Of a stretch of 64,000 nt of DNA, positions 52,934 to 61,794 are shown piece by piece (within the stretch, counting starts at the first letter, position 1; every line of letters begins with the position of its first letter). Location: the NCBI RefSeq assembly GCF_900078395.1, contig NZ_FKLA01000009.1:223305-287304 (forward strand), read 5' to 3'. Under the pieces are notes generated by a model. That model saw only the letters and a program-made list of their open reading frames with translations. It was not told the DNA's origin and did no database searches. This DNA comes from Anaerotruncus rubiinfantis (GTDB lineage: Bacteria > Bacillota > Clostridia > Oscillospirales > Ruminococcaceae). The position numbers and the translations under genes were made by a program.

Positions 52934-53626
52934 TTATTCTTCACGCGGGTCGATGTATTTGGGGGCGTCGGCATAGCGGCCGTAGGTGCCGATGTTCTTT
53001 TCAAACGCCTCTTTCGGGTCCACGCCGTGGCGGATGTCCTCCAGCATCTTGCCGACCTTTACGAATTTGTAGCCGATGGCTTCGTTGTTCGCGTCGAGCG
53101 CGACCGAAAGAATGTATCCTTCGGCCAGTTCGAGGTAACGCACGCCTTTGGCGTTGGTGGAGAAGATGGTGCCCACCTGCGAACGCAGGCCTTTGCCCAG
53201 GTCCTCAAGCCCCGCGCCGATCGGAAGTCCGCCCTCGGAGAACGCGGTCTGGCTGCGGCCGTAAACAATCTGCAGGAACAATTCGCGCATCGCGACATTG
53301 ATCGCGTCGCACACCAGGTCGGTGTTGAGCGCCTCGAGGATGGTCTTGCCGGGGAGGATTTCGCCGGCCATCGCGGCAGAATGGGTCATGCCGGAGCAGC
53401 CAAGCGTTTCGACAAGCGCCTCCTGGATGATGCCTTCTTTGACGTTCAGGGTGAGCTTGCAGGCGCCCTGCTGCGGCGCGCACCAGCCGACGCCGTGGGT
53501 CAGGCCGGAAATATCCTTGATTTCATAGGCTTTTACCCATTTTCCCTCTTCAGGAATGGGAGCCGGACCATGGTTGGGACCTTTGGTGAGAACACACATT
53601 CTCTCCACTTCATGGGAATAGTTCAT
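52934..53626 (-). CDS. NifU/IscU-like iron-sulfur scaffold protein partnered with GGGtGRT
   Basis: A 230-aa protein with AAAGGAG before its ATG. The central part resembles the IscU/NifU N-terminal fold, with LVETLGCSGMTHSAAMAGEILPGKTI carrying one of the scaffold cysteines and GVGWCAPQQGACKL carrying two more; the third typical position (late Cys) seems absent. N- and C-terminal additions (EEGKWVKAYEIKDISG; DPKEAFEKNIGTYGRYADAPKY) distinguish it from SUF/ISC scaffolds. It is the first gene of a two-gene operon, with its own promoter and a dyad over the start site. Confidence 0.85.
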   Translation of the reverse strand: MNYSHEVERMCVLTKGPNHGPAPIPEEGKWVKAYEIKDISGLTHGVGWCAPQQGACKLTLNVKEGIIQEALVETLGCSGMTHSAAMAGEILPGKTILEALNTDLVCDAINVAMRELFLQIVYGRSQTAFSEGGLPIGAGLEDLGKGLRSQVGTIFSTNAKGVRYLELAEGYILSVALDANNEAIGYKFVKVGKMLEDIRHGVDPKEAFEKNIGTYGRYADAPKYIDPREE

Positions 53627-53648
53627 ATCGGTACTCCTTTCGGTTTGT

Positions 53649-53699
53649 TAGACAGGGTTGTCTATTCTTTATTATATTATCTGGGAAAGCCTGAATCAA
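53649..53699 (-). promoter_or_regulatory. Promoter and dyad operator of the scaffold/GGGtGRT operon
   Basis: On the minus strand TTGATT (53699-53694), 17 nt and TATAAT (53676-53671). A dyad TAGACA-GGGT-TGTCTA at 53649-53664 covers the expected transcription start, a place where a repressor would block initiation. The regulator is unknown; Rrf2/IscR-like or Fur-like control is a guess from the gene type. Confidence 0.65.
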
Positions 53700-53737
53700 G
53701 GGGCTTGTCCCGCTTTTGTTAAAGTTTGGACAACAAA

Positions 53738-53882
53738 TTCCAGCTATTTTTCCCCTCTTTTTTGTGTATAATATTATCCTGTGCCAATTCTTCTCGAATT
53801 ATTTTTGATTTGTTCATGGTTTCGGTGTTTTTTGGAAGCGGCATTGCGCATTATAATATTATCTGTGTAAAAATAGCTGGAA
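53738..53882. repeat. 14-bp perfect inverted repeat flanking a promoter-like segment
   Basis: TTCCAGCTATTTTT (53738-53751) and its exact complement AAAAATAGCTGGAA (53869-53882) enclose 117 nt. Inside, TATAATATTATC followed by (C)TGTG occurs twice (about 53767 and 53852), with a related word at 53671 outside. The segment lies between the scaffold operon and the secA promoter. Confidence 0.6.
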
Positions 53883-53895
53883 AAGCTTCTTTCAT

Positions 53896-53924
53896 TTGAC
53901 ATTGCCAATAATCCAGAGTAAAAT
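53896..53924 (+). promoter_or_regulatory. Promoter of secA
   Basis: TTGACA (53896-53901), a 17-nt spacer and TAAAAT (53919-53924), followed by an 85-nt leader to the secA ATG. The right arm of the inverted repeat ends 14 nt before the -35 box. Confidence 0.75.
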
Positions 53925-54009
53925 GTACAAGTTAAAGTATCTGCATTTTCAGGCGGATATTCTTGAGGAACGACTGACAGTGCCCCAAAAAGATAGATGA
54001 GGTGACAAA

Positions 54010-56748
54010 ATGGGACTGATCCAAAAAATCTTCGGTACCTATTCCGACCGGGAGATCAAACGCATCCTCCCCATGCAGAAAAAGGTGCTCGATCTCGAAG
54101 AAAAATACCGCGCCATGACCGATGAGGAACTCAAGGCCACCACCCCGGCGCTCAAGGAACGCATTGCGGGCGGAGAAGACCTCAATTCCGTCCTTCCGGA
54201 CGCGTTCGCCTGTTGCCGTGAGGCCGCTGACCGCGTGCTTGGGATGCGCCACTTCCCGGTGCAGATCCTCGGCGGAATTGTACTGCATCAGGGCCGGATC
54301 GCTGAGATGCGCACCGGTGAAGGAAAGACCCTTGTGGCGACCCTGCCGGCTTACCTCAACGCGCTCACCGGAAAAGGCGTGCATATTGTCACGGTCAACG
54401 ATTATCTGGCCAAGCGTGACAGCGAATGGATGGGCAAGGTCTACCGCTTCCTCGGCCTCTCGGTCGGGCTGATCGTGCACGGGCTCGACAACGCCGAGCG
54501 CCGCGCCGCCTACGCCTGCGACATCACCTACGGAACCAACAACGAGTTTGGATTCGATTACCTGCGCGACAACATGGTCATCTATAAGACCGACAAGGTG
54601 CAGCGGGAACATTATTTCGCCATCGTCGACGAGGTGGACTCGATCCTCATCGATGAAGCGCGCACGCCGCTCATCATCTCGGGACAGGGCGATAAATCCA
54701 CCGACCTCTACCAGAAGGCCGACCAGTTCGCCAAACGCCTGAAGGTGGTTCGTGTCACCGAACAGGACAACAAGGAGGAGCACGACGACGTCGATGGCGA
54801 CTACATCGTCGACGAGAAGGCGCGCACCGCCACCCTGACCGCGGCCGGCGTCAAGAAGGCCGAGGAATTCTTCGGCATTGAAAACCTCACCGACGGCGAT
54901 AACATGGAGATCCAGCACCACATCAACCAGGCGATCCGCGCACACGGCATCATGCAGCGCGACGTCGACTATGTGGTCAAGGACGGCGAAGTCATCATCG
55001 TCGACGAGTTCACCGGGCGCCTCATGCTTGGGCGGCGCTACAACGAGGGCCTGCACCAGGCGATCGAAGCGAAGGAAGGCGTGAAGGTTGAGCGCGAAAG
55101 CAAGACGCTCGCCACCATCACCTTCCAGAATTTCTTCCGCATGTATGATAAACTCGCCGGTATGACCGGTACCGCGCTCACCGAAGCGGATGAGTTCATG
55201 CAGATCTATAAGCTCGACGTCGTCGAGATCCCGACCAACAAGCCCATCGCCCGTGTGGATAATCCGGATGTGGTCTATAAGACCGAACAGGCAAAATTCA
55301 ATGCGGTCATCGAAAATATCATCGACTGCCACAAGAAGGGCCAGCCGGTTCTGGTGGGCACCATCTCCATCGAAAAGTCGGAACTATTATCCTCCATGTT
55401 GAAACGACATGGAATTAAACATGAAGTATTGAACGCGAAGTACCATGAGAAGGAAGCGGAGATCGTCGCGCAGGCCGGTAAATACGGCGCGGTGACCATT
55501 GCGACCAACATGGCTGGACGCGGAACCGATATCATGCTCGGGGGCAACGCCGAATATATGGCCAAAGCCGATCTGCGCGCCGCCGGTTACGACGACGAGA
55601 TCATCAGCGAGGCCACCGGATTTGCCGACACCGACAATGCGGAGATCCTCGAAGCGCGCAAAATGTTCCGGGAAAAGATGGATCAGTACCGCGCTGAGAT
55701 TTCCACCGAAGCTGAAAAGGTCAAGGAGGCCGGCGGCCTCATGATCATCGGCACCGAACGGCATGAGTCCCGCCGCATCGACAACCAGCTGCGCGGACGT
55801 GCCGGCCGTCAGGGCGACCCCGGTGAAACCCGGTTCTTCATGTCGCTGGAGGACGACCTCATGCGGCTCTTCGGCGGCGAGCGCATCCAGAATATGATGA
55901 ACATGATCGGCGCCGAGGACGATCTGCCGATTGAAGCCAAAATCCTCTCGAACTCGATCGAGTCCGCGCAGATGAAGGTGGAGGCACGCAACTTCTCGAT
56001 CCGCAAAAACGTCCTGCAGTTCGACGACGTCATGAACCGTCAGCGCGAGATCATCTATTCCCAGCGAAATAAGGTGCTCGAAGGCGAGGATATCAGCGAT
56101 ATCGTTAAGAAGATGGTTTCCGAAACCATCGATGAAACGGTTGACCGTTATCTGGTCGATAAGGAAGTCCACGACAACTGGAACCTCGAAGGCCTGCGTG
56201 ATTATTTCCTGGGATGGCTCACTGTGCCGGAGGATATGCGTTACAACACCGAGCAGCTTTCCGAAGTCACTGATGAAGATATCAAGAAGATGCTCAAGGA
56301 ACGCGCGGAAAAGATCTATGCCGCCCGTGAGCAGAAGTTCACCTCCCCGATCATGCGTGAGGTCGAACGGGTCGTACTGCTCCGCAACGTCGACACCAAG
56401 TGGATGCAGCACATCGACGACATGGAGGAGCTCAAACGGGGCATGTATCTGCGGTCTTACGCCCAGAAGGACCCGGTTGTTGAGTACCGCATCGAAGGTT
56501 TCGATATGTTCGACGCGATGATCGAATCGATCCGCGAGGACACGGTCAAGCTGATGTTCACCATTCAGCTTCGCACCAACGAGGAGCCCAAGCGCGAACA
56601 GGTTGCGAAACCGACCGAGGAAGCGCACGGCACCAGCGATGGCAGCTTGGAGAACAAACCCCGCCATGTGAAAAAGGTGGGCCGCAACGATCCCTGCCCC
56701 TGCGGCAGCGGCAAAAAGTATAAAAAGTGCTGTGGGCGGGATGCTTAA
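54010..56748 (+). CDS. secA: Preprotein translocase ATPase SecA
   Basis: A 912-aa motor that pushes secretory proteins through SecYEG. NBD1 has the Walker [12 protein letters not shown] and the DEAD-like [23 protein letters not shown]2 has [10 protein letters not shown] and [10 protein letters not shown]. The helical scaffold and wing follow, and the C-terminus is the zinc-binding SEC-C motif ([14 protein letters not shown]) that contacts SecB-like or lipid partners. AGGTGACAAA precedes the ATG. Only one secA is in the window. Confidence 0.97.
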   Translation: MGLIQKIFGTYSDREIKRILPMQKKVLDLEEKYRAMTDEELKATTPALKERIAGGEDLNSVLPDAFACCREAADRVLGMRHFPVQILGGIVLHQGRIAEMRTGEGKTLVATLPAYLNALTGKGVHIVTVNDYLAKRDSEWMGKVYRFLGLSVGLIVHGLDNAERRAAYACDITYGTNNEFGFDYLRDNMVIYKTDKVQREHYFAIVDEVDSILIDEARTPLIISGQGDKSTDLYQKADQFAKRLKVVRVTEQDNKEEHDDVDGDYIVDEKARTATLTAAGVKKAEEFFGIENLTDGDNMEIQHHINQAIRAHGIMQRDVDYVVKDGEVIIVDEFTGRLMLGRRYNEGLHQAIEAKEGVKVERESKTLATITFQNFFRMYDKLAGMTGTALTEADEFMQIYKLDVVEIPTNKPIARVDNPDVVYKTEQAKFNAVIENIIDCHKKGQPVLVGTISIEKSELLSSMLKRHGIKHEVLNAKYHEKEAEIVAQAGKYGAVTIATNMAGRGTDIMLGGNAEYMAKADLRAAGYDDEIISEATGFADTDNAEILEARKMFREKMDQYRAEISTEAEKVKEAGGLMIIGTERHESRRIDNQLRGRAGRQGDPGETRFFMSLEDDLMRLFGGERIQNMMNMIGAEDDLPIEAKILSNSIESAQMKVEARNFSIRKNVLQFDDVMNRQREIIYSQRNKVLEGEDISDIVKKMVSETIDETVDRYLVDKEVHDNWNLEGLRDYFLGWLTVPEDMRYNTEQLSEVTDEDIKKMLKERAEKIYAAREQKFTSPIMREVERVVLLRNVDTKWMQHIDDMEELKRGMYLRSYAQKDPVVEYRIEGFDMFDAMIESIREDTVKLMFTIQLRTNEEPKREQVAKPTEEAHGTSDGSLENKPRHVKKVGRNDPCPCGSGKKYKKCCGRDA

Positions 56749-57158
56749 CCGATGATACTTTCTTTCCCGCATAAGAAAGTATCCAAAGAATGCGCGCCGC
56801 GATTTGCGCCCTTCGCGCGCCCGGAATTGCTCCGCAGGGTGACTTTCTTGCTTGTCCAAGAAAGTCACCAAAGAAGGACACGCGGGGAGACCCCGCGACC
56901 CCCATGCGGGCCGTTTGGTTGCCTGCGGCAAAGACAGCCCGCAATCTGCTTAGACAAAACGATGTCTCCCGCGTGATAAAAAGCACGCGGGACGGGTTTT
57001 CGCAACCTTGCGAAAACCGGCTGGCGCCGAAAGCGGACAAACGGATCGAAAGAACGCTGCGCGTTCAAAAATTGATGCCGCAAAGAATCTTCCTTGTCCA
57101 GCAGTGCGCGAGAGCGCAATCGCCGCCGAAGGGCGGCGATCCTGCACAAATGTAAAAG
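56749..57158. repeat. Repeat-rich gap after secA
   Basis: No gene is seen in about 400 nt. Two palindromic modules share one plan. GATACTTTCTT/AAGAAAGTATC (56754-56764, 56773-56783) and GTGACTTTCTTG/CAAGAAAGTCAC (56839-56850, 56857-56868) are each followed directly by CAAAGAA. Further on are a GGGG-AGA-CCCC stem near 56884 and a CGCCGCC/GGCGGCG stem near 57122. The first hairpin may serve as the secA terminator. The modules look like a dispersed repeat family. Confidence 0.6.
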
Positions 57159-57187
57159 AAACGGCCCCGCTTTCGCGGGGCCGTTTT
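57159..57187. terminator. Terminator, bidirectional
   Basis: AACGGCCCCGC pairs with GCGGGGCCGTT around TTTC, with TTTTT to the right. Leftward it ends the small minus-strand gene whose stop is at 57192. Confidence 0.85.
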
Positions 57188-57191
57188 TCGT

Positions 57192-57377
57192 TTACTGCGC
57201 GATAAAGCATTCTTCCGCGTCTGCCTGCGCCTTTTTCAGGTTTTCGACTTCAACGCCAAGGACGCGCAGCGCTTCTGATGGGATATCGGGCATGTCCAGA
57301 AGCGCGTTGAGAACGTTGATTGAATCGGTGACACGGCTAAAAAGCAGGAAATAGGGTTCATGGTTTTCTGATTTCAT
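57192..57377 (-). CDS. Small protein of 61 aa, divergent to a RHH-like gene
   Basis: Starts at the ATG at 57377 with AGAGGTGATATT upstream. It is acidic, helical and cysteine-poor, with the core YFLLFSRVTDSINVLNALLDM and AEVENLKKAQ-like helices (LGVEVENLKKAQADAEEC). It resembles small proteins carried next to phage- or plasmid-type regulators in Clostridia, without a known function. It shares a 120-nt control region with the ribbon-helix-helix-like gene on the other strand, suggesting a regulated pair. Confidence 0.6.
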   Translation of the reverse strand: MKSENHEPYFLLFSRVTDSINVLNALLDMPDIPSEALRVLGVEVENLKKAQADAEECFIAQ

Positions 57378-57421
57378 AATATCACCTCTGCAATGAAGTA
57401 TAGCAAATAAACCATAATTTT

Positions 57422-57488
57422 GCAATACAAACGTAATGCATACAAACAATAAAATTTGGCACATTATTTTGCTATACAATTGTATTGC
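57422..57488. promoter_or_regulatory. Inverted-repeat operator region between the divergent pair
   Basis: GCAATACAA (57422-57430) and TTGTATTGC (57480-57488) are exact complements 49 nt apart. TACAATTGTA inside the right half is a 10-bp palindrome, and GTAATGCATACAA is a partial copy near the left. Multiple short half-sites fit a ribbon-helix-helix repressor. Confidence 0.5.
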
Positions 57489-57499
57489 GTGGTGTAAAT

Positions 57500-57670
57500 A
57501 TGAGAAAGTTTAAAATTCCCTCTGTGCCGCCCACCACAAACAAATGCATCCGTTTTCCAAATGATATTTTGGAGGAAGTGGAAAATGCGATTCAAGGGAC
57601 GAATTGCACGTTCTCCGCGTTTGTGATTGAAGCGGTTCGGGTTGCATTGGAAAATTTAAAAGAAGAATAG
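57500..57670 (+). CDS. Ribbon-helix-helix-like small protein (YlcI/YnfO type)
   Basis: A 56-aa protein from the ATG at 57500; an earlier ATG or GTG would add four or five residues. The strand-helix-helix pattern is clear: TTNKCIRFPNDILEEVENAIQGTNCTFSAFVIEAVRVALENL, where KCIRFP is the DNA-contacting strand. Such proteins act as repressors or antitoxins. The neighbour on the other strand is not a recognisable toxin, so a simple autoregulated pair is as likely. Confidence 0.65.
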   Translation: MRKFKIPSVPPTTNKCIRFPNDILEEVENAIQGTNCTFSAFVIEAVRVALENLKEE

Positions 57671-57683
57671 AGAAAGAAACGGA

Positions 57684-57726
57684 TTTGGCGAACTTGCATT
57701 AGGCAAGTTCGCCAAAATTATTTCAT
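57684..57726 (+). terminator. Terminator of the RHH-like gene
   Basis: TTTGGCGAACTTGC pairs with GCAAGTTCGCCAAA around ATTAG, followed by a T-rich tail. It lies 14 nt after the stop codon and just before the typA promoter. Confidence 0.8.
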
Positions 57727-57731
57727 TTTTC

Positions 57732-57760
57732 TTGACAACATGCGCATTTGGCGGTATGAT
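57732..57760 (+). promoter_or_regulatory. Promoter of typA
   Basis: TTGACA (57732-57737), a 17-nt spacer and TATGAT (57755-57760), 57 nt upstream of the ATG. Confidence 0.75.
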
Positions 57761-57816
57761 ACCAAAGTACAAATGTCGAATAAATGCGCCAAAAATGGCA
57801 GATTGGAAGATCCTCT

Positions 57817-59646
57817 ATGAATATCAAACGCGACGACCTCAGAAACATTGCGATCATTGCCCACGTCGACCATGGCAAGACCACTCTGGTTGACGGTATG
57901 CTCCGGCAGAGCGGCACCTTCCGGGAAAACCAGGCCGTACAGGAACGCGTCATGGACTCGAACGATATTGAGCGGGAACGCGGTATCACCATCCTGGCCA
58001 AAAACGCTTCCGCCGAATATAACGGTGTGAAGATCAATATCGTCGACACCCCCGGACATGCTGATTTCGGCGGCGAGGTCGAACGCGTGCTTAAAATGGT
58101 CAATGGCGTGCTGCTGCTGGTGGACGCGGCGGAAGGCCCCATGCCCCAGACCCGCTTTGTGCTGAGTAAAGCGCTTGATCTGGATCTTGCGGTCATCGTC
58201 GTGATCAATAAGATCGACCGGCCGGATGCGCGCGTCTATGAAGTGGTTGACGAAGTGCTCGAACTGCTGATGGATTTGGGCGCTTCGGACGCGCAGCTCG
58301 ACAGTCCGATGGTTTTCTGTTCCGGCCGCGACGGCACCGCTTCCATCTCCCCGGAGGTGGCCGGCACCGATCTGCGCCCGCTGATGGACACGATCGTCGA
58401 CTACATCCAGCCGCCCGAGGGCGATCCCGAAGCGCCCACCGCGGTTCTGGTTTCCTCGATAGACTATAATGAGTATGTTGGCCGGATCGCGGTCGGACGT
58501 ATTGAACAGGGCACCCTGAAGGTGAACCAGCAGGTCAATGTCTGCGATTACCATGACAAGGAGCTCAACCGGTCTGGAAAAATTACCGCGATTTATCAGT
58601 TTACCGGCGTGGGCCGCACGCCGGCCGATTCCGCGACGGTTGGGGATATTGTGATGTTTTCCGGCATCGAGGACATCAACATTGGCAACACCGTCTGCGC
58701 GTCGGGAACCCTTCAGCCGATCCCGTTCGTCAAGATTTCCGAGCCAACCGTCGAGATGACCTTCTCGGTCAACACCAGCCCCTTCGCGGGACGGGAGGGT
58801 AAATTTGTCACCACCCGTCAGATCCGCGACCGGCTGCAGCGTGAACTTCTGCGCGACGTTTCCCTGCGCGTTTCGGATGGCGACACCGCTGACAGTTTTG
58901 TGGTCTGCGGGCGCGGCGAGATGCATCTTTCGATCCTGATTGAAAACATGCGCCGGGAGGGCTACGAATTCCAGGTCAGCACCCCAAAAGTGCTGATGCG
59001 CACCATTGACGGCCAGCTCTGCGAGCCGTTCGATGAGCTGACCATTGACGTTCCAGCGGAATCCTCCGGCGCGGTTATGGAGAAGATGGGCGTGCGCAAA
59101 GGCGAGCTTCAGTCGATGGAGCCGGTCGGTTCCCGCATGAAGATGGTGTTCCTTATCCCGGAACGCGGGCTGTTCGGCTACAAGAGCGAATTTTTGACTG
59201 ACACCAAAGGCGAGGGCATCATGAACACACTCTTCCACGGTTACGCGCCGTTTAAGGGGGAGATCCCGCGCCGCAGCAACGGTTCGCTGATCGCGTTTGA
59301 AACCGGCGAGGCGGTCACCTATGGGCTTTACAACGCGCAGGAACGCGGCACGCTCTTTTTGGGCGCGGGAGAAAAGGTCTATGCCGGACAGGTGGTCGGG
59401 ATGTCCCCGAAGAGCGAGGATATTGCCGTAAACGTCTGCAAAACCAAGCATTTGACCAATACCCGCGCCTCCGGTTCGGACGATGCGCTGCGGCTGATTC
59501 CGCCGCGCCGCTTCTCGCTGGAGGAATCGCTCGAGTTCCTTGGCGATGACGAGCTGCTTGAGGTCACGCCAAAATCGATCCGTATCCGCAAGCGGATTCT
59601 CGACCATGCCCTGCGCATGCGCGAGCAGATGTCGAAAAAGGGATAA
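57817..59646 (+). CDS. typA: Ribosome-associated GTPase TypA/BipA
   Basis: A 609-aa translational GTPase involved in ribosome assembly and stress or cold growth. The ATG at 57817 begins the conserved [21 protein letters not shown]1 is AHVDHGKTT, the switch RERGITI is followed by [14 protein letters not shown], and NKIDRP is G4. Domains II-III resemble EF-G, and the BipA-specific C-terminal domain ([19 protein letters not shown]...TVNV-like [13 protein letters not shown]) is complete. It is followed at once by a terminator. Confidence 0.96.
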   Translation: MNIKRDDLRNIAIIAHVDHGKTTLVDGMLRQSGTFRENQAVQERVMDSNDIERERGITILAKNASAEYNGVKINIVDTPGHADFGGEVERVLKMVNGVLLLVDAAEGPMPQTRFVLSKALDLDLAVIVVINKIDRPDARVYEVVDEVLELLMDLGASDAQLDSPMVFCSGRDGTASISPEVAGTDLRPLMDTIVDYIQPPEGDPEAPTAVLVSSIDYNEYVGRIAVGRIEQGTLKVNQQVNVCDYHDKELNRSGKITAIYQFTGVGRTPADSATVGDIVMFSGIEDINIGNTVCASGTLQPIPFVKISEPTVEMTFSVNTSPFAGREGKFVTTRQIRDRLQRELLRDVSLRVSDGDTADSFVVCGRGEMHLSILIENMRREGYEFQVSTPKVLMRTIDGQLCEPFDELTIDVPAESSGAVMEKMGVRKGELQSMEPVGSRMKMVFLIPERGLFGYKSEFLTDTKGEGIMNTLFHGYAPFKGEIPRRSNGSLIAFETGEAVTYGLYNAQERGTLFLGAGEKVYAGQVVGMSPKSEDIAVNVCKTKHLTNTRASGSDDALRLIPPRRFSLEESLEFLGDDELLEVTPKSIRIRKRILDHALRMREQMSKKG

Positions 59647-59654
59647 CGATCCAT

Positions 59655-59683
59655 AAAAAAGGCCCGCCGATGGCGGGCTTTTT
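59655..59683 (+). terminator. Terminator of typA
   Basis: GCCCGCC (59662-59668) pairs with GGCGGGC (59672-59678) around GAT, with AAAAAA before and TTTTT after. Confidence 0.9.
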
Positions 59684-60008
59684 CTATGGACGCCGCTTTT
59701 CGCGGCGAAGGATGCTGTGGGGGAACCTTCTTGAAAGAAGGTTCCCCCTACCCCCCTTTCAAGAACTTTTCATGCGGCTGCGCCGCGGGCAGGCAAAGCG
59801 CGGCGCACAAAAAAACGGAACCGCACTGCGGTTCCGTTTTCAGCTTTAGAAGCAGAAGCCCCGGAAGGATGGGGCACATGGGGAAGGGTGGCTCACCCGT
59901 CCCCATGAGATGCGATGACGAGTATCGCGGCTCTGCCGTGCTCCGGCCGCGGGCCGGGCAGCGAGGAATGAGGCTGTTTTGGCCGGGAGCCCAAAACAGC
60001 TCGCATCC
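59684..60008. repeat. Gap with palindromic repeats between typA and the secreted orphan
   Basis: A 13-pair hairpin GGGGGAACCTTCT-TGAA-AGAAGGTTCCCCC lies at 59719-59748. A second strong one, AACGGAACCGC-ACT-GCGGTTCCGTT, lies at 59814-59838 with A-run and T-run; it can terminate transcription in both directions, including the leftward orphan gene. The rest is GC-rich with no gene. Confidence 0.6.
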
Positions 60009-61079
60009 CTAGTAGTCCCAATAGCTGTCGGGCATCTCTTTATCAGTACGAGTTCTGGTGTAACTTCCAACAAGATCTTCCAATTCATCGACATATTCAT
60101 CATAATCGTCGTCGGCGTAGTTTTTGCAACTAAGTTTCAGCTTAGATTTCAGCTGGCTCTGCTTATAGGATTTGCCCTTTTCGAATTTTACGCCTTTGAT
60201 CTCACAATCTTTCTCAAAAGTATAGATGGTGTGGCTGTCCTCCCATTTGTTGCGCTTCTTCTCGTAGGAGATCTCCAGCCGCTCCTCTTTTTTGTCCTGC
60301 GCGTCGGAGGAAAGCTGGCGGATGATGTACGAGCCGTCATAGAGGTAGCAGTTATCGAACTGCGCCATGGCCGGGCGGTTATAGTTATAGACGTTGAGCT
60401 TCATATAGGACGGATAGACGTCGGTCTGGGAGAGGGTGCAGTTGCCGAGCTTCTTTTCGTCGAAGTAATAGGTGATGACGCCTTTGTTGGCCTTGATGAG
60501 CAGTGTGTGCCAGCCGTCTTCGAGGATAAGATCCTCTTTTTCATCGTCGCCGTTGAGATAGGTATAGGCGGTACCCCAGCCCGTTTTGGTTTTTGGGTTA
60601 TAATACTGGAGGACCGGGGATTTGGAATTGGATTTGAGCAGGGCGATGGCTGGCTGGTGCTTGAGCGCCTTGCCGTTGCTGTCCACCAGCTCCAGGCTGA
60701 ACTGCGCTTTTTTGGTAAAGCTGTCACTGGTGGTCCAGTTGTTGTCGATGTTGATTTTGACGGTCGCGGTCCAGGTGTTTGAAGAAGTTTTTTCGACCTT
60801 CATTTTGCGGCCCTGGAGGGCGTAAAACTTATCTTTCTGGTCATCGGGCCGGTACTGGTAGTATCCGCTCTTGCCGACCGAAAGATAGAGGGTCCCGTCA
60901 TAGATGTCGAATTCCTCCGGCTCGTAGCGGTCGGTGACCCATTCATTTTTGCTCTTGCCGTATTTGTCCTTACCGGTGGTGAAACTGTCGCCCGAGATAA
61001 TTGCAGCTGCCGACGCGGGGACGGACAGTACAAAAACAAGGGCAAGCGTCAGGCTGATCAGGCCTAAACTTTTTTTCAT
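60009..61079 (-). CDS. Secreted protein of unknown function, 356 aa
   Basis: Exported protein with a standard signal peptide (MKKSLGLISLTLALVFVLSVPASAAA, cleavage after ASA about residue 24). The mature part is rich in Lys, Tyr and Asp, with beta-rich segments such as YDGTLYLSVGKSGYYQYR, TWTATVKINIDNNW and DGWHTLLIKANKGVITYYFD, reminiscent of concanavalin-type carbohydrate-binding folds. The C-terminus is very acidic and Tyr-rich (DDDYDEYVDELEDLVG). No anchor or catalytic motif is seen. GAGGGAGG precedes the ATG. It is a single gene. Confidence 0.75.
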   Translation of the reverse strand: MKKSLGLISLTLALVFVLSVPASAAAIISGDSFTTGKDKYGKSKNEWVTDRYEPEEFDIYDGTLYLSVGKSGYYQYRPDDQKDKFYALQGRKMKVEKTSSNTWTATVKINIDNNWTTSDSFTKKAQFSLELVDSNGKALKHQPAIALLKSNSKSPVLQYYNPKTKTGWGTAYTYLNGDDEKEDLILEDGWHTLLIKANKGVITYYFDEKKLGNCTLSQTDVYPSYMKLNVYNYNRPAMAQFDNCYLYDGSYIIRQLSSDAQDKKEERLEISYEKKRNKWEDSHTIYTFEKDCEIKGVKFEKGKSYKQSQLKSKLKLSCKNYADDDYDEYVDELEDLVGSYTRTRTDKEMPDSYWDY

Positions 61080-61475
61080 TGCGTGTAACCTCCCTCTGAA
61101 TTTGTCCGTATGCGGACGATATCTATACGTATTTTAAGTATAGCGGTGTCGAACGGAAAAATCAACCGGGAATGGTAGAAAATTATACAAAAAGTAATTG
61201 GAAAGGTATTCCTGGACAGTGTGGATTTACAGAAAATATTTCGGGAATTTTACAAAATACAGGGATAATATGTGCACGTCCTGTTATTAGAGCAGATAAA
61301 ATTTGGGCAGGAGTTCTAAAAAGCTGCGAGCGTTTTCTCATTTTTGGTTACGAAACACAGGAAAAAATAGAATTCGCGGTTTCGTCTAATTTTAACCTTG
61401 CAAATTGAATGCAAGGGGAATAAACTAGATAGATGATAAAACGGGTTGATTGCACCCGCGCAAGAAAGGGATGGT
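61080..61475. other. Leader region of the V-ATPase operon
   Basis: An AT-rich gap of about 400 nt with no convincing gene. Visible items are a GTCCG-TATG-CGGAC dyad near 61107 on the orphan's side and a CCTTGCA/TGCAAGG stem at 61396-61416 about 60 nt before the first V-ATPase gene. The operon promoter should lie here; I could not fix consensus boxes. Confidence 0.4.
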
Positions 61476-61790
61476 ATGGTGGAAAGGTTTATACGGCTCC
61501 TGGTCGAGTACGATCAGAAAGGACAGCAGATTGTGCGGGAGGCCCAGGATCAACGCCGGGAAATCCTAGACCATATGAGCGATTACAAACAGGAAATGTC
61601 ACAGCAGTACCGGGCTCGCTGTGACCACCGCATCGACTATTACAAGGCACAGGCCGAAGCGGAAAAAAATGAGAAGCTCCTTGAAATTCGCAGGAGCTAC
61701 GCGGAGCAGGAACAGCGGTTGCAGGAACAGTTCCAGCGGAAAAGCGGCGAATGGGTGGAGCAGATCGTTTCGCATTGTATAGGCGGGTGA
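61476..61790 (+). CDS. V/A-type ATPase peripheral stalk subunit (G/H-like)
   Basis: A 104-aa coiled-coil protein from the ATG at 61476 (AAAGGG upstream). It is one continuous charged helix (QKGQQIVREAQDQRREILDHMSDYKQEM...YYKAQAEAEKNEKLLEIRRSYAEQEQRL). It is the stalk subunit that links the catalytic head to the membrane part of the ATPase and is the first gene of the operon. Stalk subunits G/H and E are hard to separate by eye at this length; the position before subunit C fits the small one. Confidence 0.75.
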   Translation: MVERFIRLLVEYDQKGQQIVREAQDQRREILDHMSDYKQEMSQQYRARCDHRIDYYKAQAEAEKNEKLLEIRRSYAEQEQRLQEQFQRKSGEWVEQIVSHCIGG

Positions 61791-61794
61791 TCCA

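Noticed and set aside
54010..56748. Long minus-strand frames opposite secA, gyrA, serS and typA
   Set aside because: These are shadow frames caused by codon bias in GC-rich genes; they have no ribosome-binding sites or domains.
61172..61408. 78-codon rightward frame before the V-ATPase operon
   Set aside because: Weak start context, no recognised motif and typical of AT-rich leader sequence.
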